Of a DNA stretch of 64,000 nt, positions 16,014 to 24,788 are shown one piece after another. The stretch comes from Arthrobacter sp. KBS0703 (GTDB lineage: Bacteria > Actinomycetota > Actinomycetes > Actinomycetales > Micrococcaceae), in assembly GCF_002008315.2 (NCBI RefSeq), contig NZ_MVDG02000001.1, forward strand, positions 62,001-126,000. Reading direction: 5' to 3'. The notes beneath the pieces are model-generated. The model saw only the letters and a program-made list of their open reading frames with translations. It had not been told where the DNA came from and did no database searches. Every line of letters starts with the position of its first letter. The first letter of the stretch is position 1. The translations under genes and the position numbers were made by a program.

Positions 16014-17858
16014 ATGACTGAACCCACCGCCCGTACTGAACAGCTGCTCCTTTCCGGCGTCGCCCACGGTTACGGGGACCGCCAACTCTTTGCCGGCGTC
16101 GAGCTGGTGATAGCACCCGGCGAACATGTGGCGATCGTCGGCGAAAACGGCGCGGGCAAGTCCACCCTGTTGAGGATCCTGGCCGGCCATGAGGCGCCGG
16201 ACTCGGGGACGGCCGTCCGCCAGGGCCGGGTGGGATACCTTGCCCAGACCTCCGGCCTGCCGGCGGGGTTGACCGTTGCCGACGCCATCGACGACGCCCT
16301 GCGCGCCCTGCGCGGCATGGAAGCCGAACTGGAACGGCTGGAGGCGGGACTGGCCACGGCTGAAGCACAAGAACTTGAGGCGTACGGGAGCCTGCAGACG
16401 CAGTACCAGCTGCGCGAGGGCTATGCCGCGGAATCGCGGGTGGAGGCGGCGCTGGACCGGCTGGGCCTGGGCGGCGTGGAGCGGGGCCGGACGCTGGGGT
16501 CGCTGTCCGGCGGGGAGCAGGAGCGGGTTGCGCTGGCGTGCCTGCTGGCTGACCCGGCGGACATCCTGCTCCTGGACGAGCCCACCAACCACCTCGACGC
16601 CAGCGGCACGGCCTGGCTGGAGAACCGCCTCGCCGCGCACCGCGGAACCGTGGTGGTGGTCTCACACGACCGCGTGCTGCTGAGGAGGGTCGCGTCCACC
16701 GTGATTGAAGTGGATGCCGAACGCCGCACCGTGAACCGCTACGGCAACGGCTACGACGGCTACCTGAAGGAGAAGCGGGCCGAACGCCAGCGCTGGGTGC
16801 AGCAGTACCACGGGTGGATCGACGCGATGGCCGCGGAGCAGCGGCAGGCCGAAACGGTCTCCTCGAAGATGGGCTACGCCCGCCAGCGCGACGGCGACAA
16901 GATGGGTTTCGACTTCAAGGCTGGGACGTGGGAGCGCGCTGCCACGAGCAAAATCCGCAACGCCCAGGAACGCCTCCGCCGCCTGGAAGCCAACCCGGTG
17001 GAGCGGCCGCCGGAGCGGCTGAAGCTGGATGCCGGGCTGGAGGAAGTTCCGGGCTCCGGCCCGGGCGCCGACGGCACGTTGTCTGGCGGTTGGGTGCCCG
17101 ACGGTGGGACGGCCGGCGGCGGGACGGCCGGTGATGGGGCGGCCGGTGGTGGAACTGCCGATGGTGACGCGTCCAACCTGGTGCTGAGGGCGCGCAGAGC
17201 CCGGCTGCCGGGCCGGCTGGACCTGTCCGAATTCCGCGTGGACCGGGGGCAGAAGATCCTGATCACGGGCCCCAACGGTGCGGGGAAATCCACCCTGCTT
17301 TCGCTGCTGGCCGGCACGCTGGAGACTCCTGTGGGCGAGGTGGAGCGCCGGGGACGGATCGGCTATCTCCAGCAGGAGCTCGAGCCGCCGCGTTTTCCGG
17401 CACTGCGCCTGCTTCCGGCATTTGCCGCCGGGCTGGGCGGAAACATTGACGACCACGCCGAGGCGCTGCTGCGCCTGGGGCTCTTCCGTGCCAGCGAGTT
17501 CCACGTGCCGGTGGGCGGGCTGTCCGCCGGGCAGCAGCGGAGGCTGGCGCTGGCCAGGTTGCTGCTCGGCCACAACGACGTCATGCTGCTCGATGAACCC
17601 ACCAACCACCTGGCGCCAGTGCTCGTGGAGGAGCTTGAGACCGCGCTCGCGGGCTTCGGCGGAACGCTGGTGATGGTCAGCCACGACCGCGCCCTGCGCC
17701 AGTGGTTCAGTGACTGCGCCGGCCGCTCCGGGGACCGGCCGGCTGAGCGGGGCGGGGGAGATCATCCCGCAGGATTGACCGCGGCACCTCCCCGCGGCAC
17801 GTGGCTGAGGTACACCATGGAGGGCGGCATACTCGAACCGGCACCCGTGTCCGCCTAG
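16014..17858 (+). CDS. ABC-F family ATPase, C-terminal end possibly frameshifted
   Basis: This is a soluble protein with two ATP-binding cassettes and no membrane part, as in ABC-F proteins that act on the ribosome (translation factors or antibiotic resistance). Cassette 1 has GENGAGKST near residue 43, LSGGEQERVALA and LLLDEPTNHLD. Cassette 2 has GPNGAGKST near 420, LSAGQQRRLALARLLL and MLLDEPTNHLAP. The linker holds a Gly/Thr-rich stretch (about 355-385). The ATG at 16014 follows GAGG at 7-base spacing. After VSHDRALRQWFS the product runs into 50 unusual residues, while the +1 frame reads GTGRLSGAGEIIPQD and stops at 17778, the more usual ABC-F ending. One base may be missing near 17700-17735. 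Confidence 0.88.
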   Translation: MTEPTARTEQLLLSGVAHGYGDRQLFAGVELVIAPGEHVAIVGENGAGKSTLLRILAGHEAPDSGTAVRQGRVGYLAQTSGLPAGLTVADAIDDALRALRGMEAELERLEAGLATAEAQELEAYGSLQTQYQLREGYAAESRVEAALDRLGLGGVERGRTLGSLSGGEQERVALACLLADPADILLLDEPTNHLDASGTAWLENRLAAHRGTVVVVSHDRVLLRRVASTVIEVDAERRTVNRYGNGYDGYLKEKRAERQRWVQQYHGWIDAMAAEQRQAETVSSKMGYARQRDGDKMGFDFKAGTWERAATSKIRNAQERLRRLEANPVERPPERLKLDAGLEEVPGSGPGADGTLSGGWVPDGGTAGGGTAGDGAAGGGTADGDASNLVLRARRARLPGRLDLSEFRVDRGQKILITGPNGAGKSTLLSLLAGTLETPVGEVERRGRIGYLQQELEPPRFPALRLLPAFAAGLGGNIDDHAEALLRLGLFRASEFHVPVGGLSAGQQRRLALARLLLGHNDVMLLDEPTNHLAPVLVEELETALAGFGGTLVMVSHDRALRQWFSDCAGRSGDRPAERGGGDHPAGLTAAPPRGTWLRYTMEGGILEPAPVSA

Positions 17859-17877
17859 CGCGCCTTCCGGAAAAAGC

Positions 17878-17922
17878 TGACGCCCGGTGCCGGCGGCTTG
17901 CGGCCGCCGGCACCGGGCGTCA
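17878..17922 (-). terminator. Strong terminator of the L,D-transpeptidase operon
   Basis: A perfect 20-bp stem (17878-17897 with 17903-17922) has a 5-base loop. On the minus strand it is followed by GCTTTTTCC, so it ends transcription of the gene that stops at 18031. It may also stop plus-strand transcripts from the ABC-F gene. Confidence 0.8.
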
Positions 17923-18030
17923 GAGTGTGCCTGACTACTTCGTGCGGAAACTACTTCGTGCGGGAACTACGTATCGGAGGACGACCGTCCTATCGGGGAC
18001 GGCCGTCTTGTCGGCGGACAACCGTCCGGT

Positions 18031-19926
18031 TTACCGGAAGAGGTCGTTGTAGGTTCCCATGATGATGCGGTCGCCAGGTGTCGACTTCCTGATGTAGTCA
18101 ACAACCGCCCAGTCGTCCAGCGAGATGCATCCCGCCGTCGGGACCTTGTTCATGTGCAGGAAGATGGCGAAGCCGGCGTCCTGGACAATGTTGGGGCGGT
18201 TGTAGTTGACCACCACGCCCTGGCGGTAGTCATGGGTGGCGCGGGTGGCGAAGTACCACATGTTCTCGTCCCAGCCCACCCACGAGGAGGACTCGAAGTA
18301 CTTGTTGTACGTCGCGGTCCAGGGGTTTCCGCCCCAGCGGGAGCGGGGGCTCAGCGTGCGGTAGGCAAGCTTCGTACCCGGGTTGCCCAAGCCGAAGGCC
18401 TCGGTGACCGAGTAGGACCCGGTGGGGGAATACAGGTTGCGGGTTGGCCCGGATGCGACGCCCGGCGCCTTAAACCCGGACGCGCCCACGTAGCCGTCGG
18501 TCTTCCAGTCCGGGACGTACGTGCCTGCGATCCGGACGCAGTAGACGTTGGTGGCCCGGGACATCCCGTAGCCCTGCGTGAACGTGAGGAGGACCCGGTT
18601 GGCACCGTACGTGGAGTACTTGGTCCGCCCGTTGTTGAGCTTCTGGCACTCGGTCATCCCGTACGTCCGGGTGCCCGCCGGCATCCAGCTGATGAAGCCG
18701 CGCTGGAACGACTGGATGCATTGCCCGGGCGAGCACTTCTCGTTAGCCGTGGGGTAGCCGAGTGTTCCGCCGGCACCCCCGCTGGCAGCGAACCTGCTGC
18801 CGATTCCGCCCCGGACAATCCAGGCGCTGGTGGTGGGCGACCAGTGAATTGTGCCGCCCTGGAAGCGCTGGAGGCAGCCGCTGTCCGGCTGGCCGCAGGC
18901 CTCGTTGGCGAGCGGGTACCCGAGGGAACTGCGGTTTGCCCCGGCGGCGGCGTAGCGGCTGCCGATGCCGGCCCGGGTGATCCACGCTCCCGCGGCCGGG
19001 GACCAGTAGATGAGTCCGCGCTGGAATTTCTGGCTGCAGCCTCCGGCGGCCTGGCCGCAGAGTTCGCCGGCGGTGGGGTAGCCCAGGACGCCGTTCTGAG
19101 CGGCGGTTGCGCGCCACCGTCCGGCGATGCCGCCGCGGACCGCCTGTGCTCCGGTCAGCGGCGACCAGAAGATGGCGCCGCGGTCGAAGGCCTGCGAACA
19201 GCCTCCGCCCTTGAGCCCGCAGATTTCGGCAGCGAGCGGGAGGCCGAGCACGGTTTCGGCGCCTGACGCGGCCCAGCGGCTGCCGATGCCGGTCCTGGTG
19301 GAGAGATTCAGGAACTGCGTGCCGGTCCAGACCAGCACTTTTCCGCTGGAGAACTTCTGCAGGGACTTGCTGCCGATGACTGTTTCATCGGTGACCGGGT
19401 ACCCGAACGTTGGAAGTGCCCCGGCCGCATGCCATCGCGGGCCGGTGCGTCCGGAGGCCGTGAAGACGGGGTGGGCGCCGGTCGTGGAGGACCAGTAGAT
19501 CGAGCCGGCCGTGAACGCCTGGACGCAAAGGCCCGCCGAGCACTGCTCGTTGGCTGTCGGCGCACCGAGAGCGCCGCCCTCGCCGCCCAGGGCGAGCCAC
19601 TTGGAACCGATGCCGCCGCGCGTGACGAACTCTGGTGCCGGGTCAGGTGCGGGCGCGGGGTCGGGTGCGGGCGCCGGGTCAGTGGTTGGATCGGCCAGTT
19701 GAGTGGCCGGCACTCCGCCTGTTCCGGACGTCTCGGCCGGGGTATCGGGCTGCGGGGTGGCTTCTGCCGTTGCGGGCAGGCTGCCCGTATCCGTGGCCGG
19801 CCCTGTATCCGGGCTCTGCGCCGGCGGCGTGGACGGCGGGGCGTCGTCGGCGAGGGCGGGCGAAGGCGCAAAGGATCCGGCCGCGAAGCTCAGGAGCAGG
19901 GCAGCCGCAAGTAATGTTTTTTTCAC
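18031..19926 (-). CDS. Secreted L,D-transpeptidase-like protein with LGFP repeats
   Basis: The 631-residue exported protein starts with a signal peptide (MKKTLLAAALLLSFAAG, cleavage near PALA-DD). A Pro/Thr/Ala-rich linker (about 28-100) with DPAPAPDPAP repeats follows. Residues 100-420 carry six or more LGFP-type repeats of about 52 residues (GGIGSKWLALGG...LGAPTANEQCS...FTAGSIYWS), each with a Cys pair; such repeats bind cell-wall polymers. The C-terminal 200 residues resemble a YkuD-type catalytic domain: FLHMNKVPTAGCISLDD supplies the His and the catalytic Cys. It probably acts on peptidoglycan. The GTG start overlaps the stop of the upstream lipoprotein by two bases (GTGA). Confidence 0.88.
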   Translation of the reverse strand: MKKTLLAAALLLSFAAGSFAPSPALADDAPPSTPPAQSPDTGPATDTGSLPATAEATPQPDTPAETSGTGGVPATQLADPTTDPAPAPDPAPAPDPAPEFVTRGGIGSKWLALGGEGGALGAPTANEQCSAGLCVQAFTAGSIYWSSTTGAHPVFTASGRTGPRWHAAGALPTFGYPVTDETVIGSKSLQKFSSGKVLVWTGTQFLNLSTRTGIGSRWAASGAETVLGLPLAAEICGLKGGGCSQAFDRGAIFWSPLTGAQAVRGGIAGRWRATAAQNGVLGYPTAGELCGQAAGGCSQKFQRGLIYWSPAAGAWITRAGIGSRYAAAGANRSSLGYPLANEACGQPDSGCLQRFQGGTIHWSPTTSAWIVRGGIGSRFAASGGAGGTLGYPTANEKCSPGQCIQSFQRGFISWMPAGTRTYGMTECQKLNNGRTKYSTYGANRVLLTFTQGYGMSRATNVYCVRIAGTYVPDWKTDGYVGASGFKAPGVASGPTRNLYSPTGSYSVTEAFGLGNPGTKLAYRTLSPRSRWGGNPWTATYNKYFESSSWVGWDENMWYFATRATHDYRQGVVVNYNRPNIVQDAGFAIFLHMNKVPTAGCISLDDWAVVDYIRKSTPGDRIIMGTYNDLFR

Positions 19927-20402
19927 GAAGCGTCCTCCACCGAGACAACCGGTTCACACGTGCCTTGTTGGCCCGCGGTTTTCGCAAAGTTCTCGGCTGA
20001 CACGTCCGCAGACTTTCCTGGCTGGACGGTTTCCGTGATGAGGGCGTGGCCCTGGACGGCAGCGCCGACGGTCACCGCGACCGCCACCGAGTACGTCTTG
20101 GCTTTGTCCGACTTGTTGACCAGTGTGGCCTTGAACGTCCAGGACCCGTCCGGGCCCGCCGTGCAGGTGTGTTTCTCCAGGGCGTCGATCGCATTGAGCG
20201 ATGTGGAGACGTCCGTGGGCAGGGATGGTGCGGTGGTAGCCGGCAGTGACTCGGCCGGCGTCTGAGACTCCGCCGTCGAGGTTGTTGCCGTTGGTGAAGG
20301 TGCCGATTGGCTTGCGCTCGGTTCGGCAGGGCCGGAGCCGCCGCCTGAACACCCCGCAACTGCTAGCAGCAGTGCTGCGGGCAGTAGTGCTCTCTTTCTC
20401 AT
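19923..20402 (-). CDS. Small secreted lipoprotein, unknown function
   Basis: The protein has 159 residues. The signal peptide MRKRALLPAALLLAVAGCSGG has a lipobox (VAGC). A Ser/Thr/Ala/Pro-rich spacer to about residue 75 follows. Then comes a compact domain with two cysteines (HTCTAGPDGSW and GTCEPVV) and WTFKATLVNKSDKAKTYSVAVAVTVG. That beta-rich pattern resembles FxLYD or immunoglobulin-like lipoprotein domains. The ATG at 20402 follows AGGGGGGACT. Its stop overlaps the start of the L,D-transpeptidase gene, so the two proteins are made together and probably act at the same cell-wall site. Confidence 0.82.
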   Translation of the reverse strand: MRKRALLPAALLLAVAGCSGGGSGPAEPSASQSAPSPTATTSTAESQTPAESLPATTAPSLPTDVSTSLNAIDALEKHTCTAGPDGSWTFKATLVNKSDKAKTYSVAVAVTVGAAVQGHALITETVQPGKSADVSAENFAKTAGQQGTCEPVVSVEDAS

Positions 20403-20774
20403 AGTCCCCCCTGAGGAATGGCGCGAGTGCCATGTGCCCGCGCGAGCGGCGCGGACGCAGGGCCGAAACGTGTCCCGGCCCATGGTGCTCAGGGTAGCGG
20501 TAATTAGTGACATTCTGGAGGATTTTATCCATTCGAATTAGGAGCCGGCCGCCCCGGTCCAGGATGCTGCGCAGGCCGGAAATGTTGCCCGCGTCACGGG
20601 GCACTCCGGAAATCTTGTAAGATGGATGAGCCGCGCGAACCTTCGACGCTTCGCGAGTTTTTGCACACATACGGCCCTCATAAGGGGTTGGAACGCGAAT
20701 TATCTGTGCAAATACTCCAGGTTCCGGAACCGGCATTGCCCCTACGGCATCCCCCCGACCTACAAGGAACAGCT
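20403..20774. other. Divergent intergenic region of 372 bases
   Basis: The region lies between the lipoprotein (minus) and the permease (plus). It is AT-richer around 20500-20540 (TAATTAGTGACATTCTGG). A TGTAAGAT word at 20617-20624 could be a -10 box for the permease, which would give a leader of about 150 nucleotides. A plus-strand frame through the leader has no ribosome-binding site. I see no recognisable riboswitch. Confidence 0.4.
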
Positions 20775-22235
20775 GTGCCTCAAAGTACCCCCACCGAACT
20801 TAAGAGCCCGACGGCACCATCCATCGCCGTCGACTCGACCCTCAGCGCCGAGGGCTATAAGAAGACCCTGAGCGGCCGCCACGTCACGATGATCTCGATG
20901 GGCGGCGCCATCGGCGTCGGCCTGTTCATGGGGGCCGGCGGACGCCTGGCCTCCACGGGCCCGGCGCTGATCTTCTCCTACGCCATTGCCGGTGTGATCG
21001 CCTACCTGCTGATGCGGGCACTGGGCGAGCTCATCATGTACCGCCAGACCTCGGGCTCCTTCGTCAGCTACGCCGGCGAAATGTTCGGCAAGAAGGGCGC
21101 CTTCCTGTCCGGCTGGATGTACTTCATCAACTGGGGCATGACCGGGATCGCGGAACTGATCGCGATCGGCCTGTACTTCCAGTTCTTCTTCCCCAACGTG
21201 CCGGTGGAAGCCTCCGCGATTGCGGCCCTCGCGCTGCTCGTGGCGGTGAACCTGCTCAGCGTCAAGGCGTTCGGCGAGTTTGAATTCTGGGCGTCCTGCC
21301 TCAAGGTCGGCGCCATCCTGATCTTCCTGGCCGTCGGCACCTTCATGGTGGTCACCAACGCCAAGGTCGGCGCCGGCCACGCCTCAGTCGCCAACCTCTT
21401 TGCCGACGACGGCGGGATGTTCCCCAAGGGCGCCCTGGTGATGGTCCTCGTGCTCAACGCCGTGATCTTCGCCTACAACGGCATCGAACTCGTCGGCATC
21501 ACCGCCGGCGAGATGGAAAATGCCAAGCGCGAAGTGCCCAAGGCGATCCGCGCCGTCGTCCTGCGCATTGTGGTGTTCTACGTAGGGTCCGTGCTTCTCC
21601 TGGCCATGCTGCTGCCCTCCGACCAGTACAAGGCCGGCGTGTCCCCGTTCGTCACCGTGTTCGGCCAGATGGGCCTCGGCTGGGTGGGCGATGTGATGAA
21701 CATGATCGTCATCACCGCCGCGCTGTCCTCCTGCAACTCGGGCCTGTACTCGATCGGCCGCGTCTTCCGCACCATGGCCAACAACGGGCATGCCCCGCAG
21801 TGGCTCACCAGGATGTCCAAGCGCCACGTGCCGTACGCGGCCATCCTCGCCATCGCGGCCTTCTACCTCGTGGGCATCCTGCTGAACATCTGGCTGGGCG
21901 GCTCGCACGCGTTCGACCTCGCGCTGAACACCGCGTCCATCGGCGTGATCTTCACCTGGGGCGCCATCTTCGCGAGCCAAATCGCACTGCGCCACCAGAA
22001 GGGCAAGGTTTCCAGCCTCCCGATGCCCGGCTCGCCGTGGACCAGCTGGGCCGGACTCGTCGCGCTGTTGGCCATCGCTGTGCTGATCGGCTTCGACACC
22101 ATGACCAGCAAGACCGGCGAGGTCTTCCACCTGGGCCTCTGGACCCTGGCCACCATCCCGTTCTTCGCCGTTGTGCTGTGGCTGGGCTGGCAGAAGGTCA
22201 AGAACAACCAGCCCAAGAGCGAGCTCTTCAGCTAG
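20775..22235 (+). CDS. Amino-acid permease, APC superfamily (AAT type)
   Basis: The 486-residue transporter has 12 TM helices. The first TM region holds ISMGGAIGVGLFMGAG, the substrate-binding glycine-rich segment of the AAT family (AnsP/GabP/CycA/ProY-like). GEFEFWASCLKVGAI and NGIELVGITAGEMENAKREVPKAI are further family signatures. The GTG at 20775 (VPQSTPTELK) follows AAGGAA at 5-base spacing; an upstream in-frame start has no ribosome-binding site. Substrate specificity cannot be read; asparagine or another neutral amino acid is typical for the closest types. A hairpin terminator follows at 22271. Confidence 0.9.
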   Translation: MPQSTPTELKSPTAPSIAVDSTLSAEGYKKTLSGRHVTMISMGGAIGVGLFMGAGGRLASTGPALIFSYAIAGVIAYLLMRALGELIMYRQTSGSFVSYAGEMFGKKGAFLSGWMYFINWGMTGIAELIAIGLYFQFFFPNVPVEASAIAALALLVAVNLLSVKAFGEFEFWASCLKVGAILIFLAVGTFMVVTNAKVGAGHASVANLFADDGGMFPKGALVMVLVLNAVIFAYNGIELVGITAGEMENAKREVPKAIRAVVLRIVVFYVGSVLLLAMLLPSDQYKAGVSPFVTVFGQMGLGWVGDVMNMIVITAALSSCNSGLYSIGRVFRTMANNGHAPQWLTRMSKRHVPYAAILAIAAFYLVGILLNIWLGGSHAFDLALNTASIGVIFTWGAIFASQIALRHQKGKVSSLPMPGSPWTSWAGLVALLAIAVLIGFDTMTSKTGEVFHLGLWTLATIPFFAVVLWLGWQKVKNNQPKSELFS

Positions 22236-22270
22236 CCTTTCCACCCACGCAGTCCGACTCAAAGTCGTTC

Positions 22271-22316
22271 GACGGCGGGCCCTCCTTTCGGGAGGTGCCC
22301 GCCGTCGTCGTTCTTC
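22271..22316 (+). terminator. Hairpin terminator after the permease
   Basis: GACGGCGGGCCCTCC pairs with GGAGGTGCCCGCCGTC across a TTTC loop (one mismatch), followed by GTCGTTCTTCC. It separates the permease from the convergent hydrolase gene and could serve both. Confidence 0.65.
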
Positions 22317-22322
22317 CCGATG

Positions 22323-23048
22323 TCAGGTCTTCAGGTGTTTGGCGAAGTGTTCCTCGATCCGGCGCCACGCCTCCGGGGCGGACTGCGGATCCGGTCCGAT
22401 GCCGAGCACGCGCGTCAGCGGGCGCAGCGGGCGCGGCCCCTCTTCCTCATCGTTCAGGAAGGAATGTCCCGCGGCGGGGAATTCCTGCACGTCATGCTCG
22501 ACCCCCAGCGCGTCCAGGGCGGCTTCGAGCCTGGCGGCGGCACCCTGCAGCGTCCGGTCCTTGCCGCCGTAGTTGGCCACCACCGGGCAGGCGCCCTGCA
22601 GTGCTGAACCCAGGTCGCGGGGGAGGCGGCCGTAGTTGACCGAGGCGGCGTCAAAGCCGTCATTGGCGGCCAGCAGGGCGAATCCGCCGCCCATGCAGAA
22701 CCCGATGACGCCCGTCTTGCCCGTGCTGAGGTCAGAGTCGCGCAGCCAGGTCCGCGCCGTGGCCAGGTCAGTGAAGACGCGGCCTTCGCCGGTGATCATG
22801 GACCTCATGGCGCCCACGAGGCAGCGCCGCGGGCCGCCGTCGCTGAACAGGTCCACGGCCAGGGTCAGGTAGCCGGCTTCGGCGAGCCGGTCGGCGTGGC
22901 GGCGCATCTGATCGTTGAGGCCGAAGGCCTCGTGGATCATCACGACGGCGGGAAACGGGCCGGCGCCTTCTGGTATCGCAAGGTAACCGCCCAGATTGAG
23001 CGAACCGCCGGCGGCGACGGTGGCCCGGCTCAGGTCTACGTGGGTCAT
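22323..23048 (-). CDS. Dienelactone hydrolase family protein
   Basis: The 241-residue alpha/beta hydrolase has a Cys-His-Asp triad: nucleophile Cys in GVIGFCMGGGFAL (about 117), Asp in NYGGKDRTL and His in FPAAGHSFLNDEEEG. HEAFGLNDQMRRHADRLAEAGY is typical for the family. It opens lactones such as dienelactone in aromatic degradation, but many relatives have unknown substrates. The ATG at 23048 and a GTG two codons upstream are both possible; neither has a clear ribosome-binding site. It is not linked to other aromatic genes by overlap. Confidence 0.9.
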   Translation of the reverse strand: MTHVDLSRATVAAGGSLNLGGYLAIPEGAGPFPAVVMIHEAFGLNDQMRRHADRLAEAGYLTLAVDLFSDGGPRRCLVGAMRSMITGEGRVFTDLATARTWLRDSDLSTGKTGVIGFCMGGGFALLAANDGFDAASVNYGRLPRDLGSALQGACPVVANYGGKDRTLQGAAARLEAALDALGVEHDVQEFPAAGHSFLNDEEEGPRPLRPLTRVLGIGPDPQSAPEAWRRIEEHFAKHLKT

Positions 23049-23074
23049 GGCCACAGTCTTGCAGACGCAAACAG

Positions 23075-23110
23075 CGACGGCGGCCTCCCCCCAAGGAGAG
23101 TCCGCCGTCG
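23075..23110 (-). terminator. Hairpin terminator of the CsbD-like gene
   Basis: CGACGGCGG and CCGCCGTCG arms, extended by CTCC/GGAG, flank a short loop. On the minus strand it follows the csbD-like stop by 24 bases and continues with CTGTTTGC. Confidence 0.6.
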
Positions 23111-23134
23111 TTGCACATGCAGGTTCGTGAGGAG

Positions 23135-23311
23135 CTAGTCCTTCTTGAACTCGTCCTTGACGTCTTCGCCGACCTTCTTGGCGTCGGCAACAACCTGGTC
23201 CTTCTGGCCTTCGGCCTTCAGGCGGTCATTGTCCGTGGCGTTGCCGGCGGCTTCCTTAGCCTTGCCGCCGACGCCCTCAGCCGTGTTCTGAATCTTGTCT
23301 CCGATGCCCAT
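23135..23311 (-). CDS. CsbD-like stress protein
   Basis: This 58-residue hydrophilic, Lys/Glu/Ala-rich protein reads MGIGDKIQNTAEGVGGKAKE, then AAGNATDNDRLKAEGQKDQV and ends EDVKDEFKKD. It matches the short CsbD family, a sigma-B-type general stress protein in Gram-positive bacteria whose exact role is unknown. The start ATG at 23311 follows GGAAGGTGGTTCCCGACC on the minus strand. It is monocistronic, with its own terminator. Confidence 0.9.
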   Translation of the reverse strand: MGIGDKIQNTAEGVGGKAKEAAGNATDNDRLKAEGQKDQVVADAKKVGEDVKDEFKKD

Positions 23312-23518
23312 GGTCGGGAACCACCTTCCGTTGCCGGTTGATCTGACAAAGCCGTTTCAGCCTAACACAAAGCATGCTTACTAATTCAAGGCGGGGACCC
23401 GGCGGCCGCCTCCTGGGCTGGGCGGTGGTGGCCTCCTGGCTGGCTGGGGCGGTCGCGGGGTGGGCGGGCAGGCAGCCGGTGCGTGCTCAATGTCGGTCCC
23501 CGGCACTAGGCTCGGAAC

Positions 23519-23977
23519 ATGGATCACAGCACCAGCCTGACTCAGCACGTAAACGCAAGCCCGGAGAAGGTTTGGGCGGTGATTTCGGACATCCCGGGTT
23601 CGGCGGCCACGCTTTCGGGCGTCGAATCCATCCAGATGGTCAGCGGGGGCCCGTACGGGGAGGGCACCCGCTGGAAGGAAACCCGGTCCATGATGGGCCG
23701 CCGCGAAACGGTGGAAATGTGGGTGTCCGAGGCCGACCCGCCGCGCAGCACCACGGTCAAGGCGCTGCAGGGCGGGGCCGACTACACCTCCCGGTTCACG
23801 CTGGCGGAGCGCGACGGCGGGACCGACCTCACGCTGACCTTCGGCGCCGAGGTGCTCAAACCGACGGTGCTCAGCAGGATCATGATGGCCATGTTCAGCC
23901 GCATCGGCATGAGCATCACGCGGAAGGCACTCGCCAAGGACCTGGCCGAGATCGCAGCGAAAGCGGAGTCACTGTAG
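23519..23977 (+). CDS. SRPBCC family protein (polyketide cyclase/Bet v1-like)
   Basis: The 152-residue protein has the START/Bet v1-like pattern: an N-terminal strand, the helix NASPEKVWAVISDIPGSAATLSGVESI, and strands with YGEGTRWKETRSMMGRRETVEMWVSE. A long C-terminal helix AKDLAEIAAKAESL closes the fold. Such proteins bind hydrophobic ligands; no ligand can be named. The stop overlaps the start of the pentapeptide-repeat gene (TAGTG), so the two are co-translated. Confidence 0.85.
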   Translation: MDHSTSLTQHVNASPEKVWAVISDIPGSAATLSGVESIQMVSGGPYGEGTRWKETRSMMGRRETVEMWVSEADPPRSTTVKALQGGADYTSRFTLAERDGGTDLTLTFGAEVLKPTVLSRIMMAMFSRIGMSITRKALAKDLAEIAAKAESL

Positions 23978-24666
23978 TGGCGGGCCGCGTGGCGGGGAAG
24001 CCCGCGCACGGCAAGGCCTTGAAGGTCACGCCCCCAAGGCTCGCAGCTGTCCGGCTGGAGGGGCTCCGGGATGATGACGCGCCGGACTTCCGGCGCGGAG
24101 AACGGTACGACGGCGTGCGGTACAGCAGGGCGGATGCCGACGGCCTGGAGCTGAGCGGCATTGTCTTTTCGGAGTGCGAATTTGCCGGGGTTTCCTTCAA
24201 TGAGGCACAGCTGCGCGGCGCCAGCTTCCGTGACTGCGTCGTGGAGGAGGCTTACGCCCCGGTCCTCAGTGCGGCCCGGTCCACGTTGCACGACGTCGAG
24301 TTCAGCAATCCCCGCTGGGGCTCGGCTGAGCTGTATGAGAGCGGCTGGCAGTCCGTGAAGATCGACGGCGGGAAGCTGGACTATGTCAACCTGCGCGGCG
24401 CCCGCCTGGCGGACGTCCTGATCAGCGACTGCATCATCAACGAGCTGGACCTTGGTTCGGTCACCGCTGCCCGCGTATCGCTGAAGAACTGCACCATCGG
24501 AAGCCTGGACCTGAGCGGAGCCAAGCTGAAGGACTTCGATCTCCGCGGCACGGATTTCCGGACCATCAGCGGCCTCGGCAGCCTGGCCGGCGTGGTGATC
24601 GACGACTACCAGCTCGGCCTCATCGCCCCGCTCCTGGCGGCTCATATGGGAATGGTGGTGGCGTAG
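23977..24666 (+). CDS. Pentapeptide-repeat protein
   Basis: The 229-residue protein contains pentapeptide A(D/N)LxX-type repeats from about residue 75. Examples are LSGIVFSECEFAGVSFNEAQLRGASFRDC and, later, LDYVNLRGARLADVLISDC and LDLSGAKLKDFDLRGTDF. These build a right-handed quadrilateral beta-helix that can mimic DNA (as in Qnr/MfpA). Repeats are irregular and the Phe/Leu ladder is interrupted near 110-130. The GTG start overlaps the preceding stop. The longer upstream frame overlaps the SRPBCC gene and was not used. Partner unknown. Confidence 0.82.
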   Translation: MAGRVAGKPAHGKALKVTPPRLAAVRLEGLRDDDAPDFRRGERYDGVRYSRADADGLELSGIVFSECEFAGVSFNEAQLRGASFRDCVVEEAYAPVLSAARSTLHDVEFSNPRWGSAELYESGWQSVKIDGGKLDYVNLRGARLADVLISDCIINELDLGSVTAARVSLKNCTIGSLDLSGAKLKDFDLRGTDFRTISGLGSLAGVVIDDYQLGLIAPLLAAHMGMVVA

Positions 24667-24722
24667 CCCCGGGGCGTCTGTAACAGGGGGCCGGTTGACC
24701 GGCCCGGCTGGCCGTGTAATCT

Positions 24723-24744
24723 TTATAGAACGAACGGTCGGTAA
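24723..24744 (+). promoter_or_regulatory. PaaR-type operator before the thiolase operon
   Basis: The site TTATAGAACGAACGGTCGGTAA matches the site before paaZ (37022-37043) at 18 of 22 positions. It keeps the TetR-type core CG-AACGGTCGGT. It lies 45 bases before the thiolase start, close to a TTGACC (24695) promoter element. Confidence 0.65.
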
Positions 24745-24788
24745 TTTATTCCTGTTCCGGCCCAGCTCCCTGCGAAAAGGATGTTCTC

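Noticed and set aside
20403..20774. Riboswitch in the long leader of the amino-acid permease
   Set aside because: No conserved core of a known riboswitch or T-box was recognised; the promoter position is itself uncertain.
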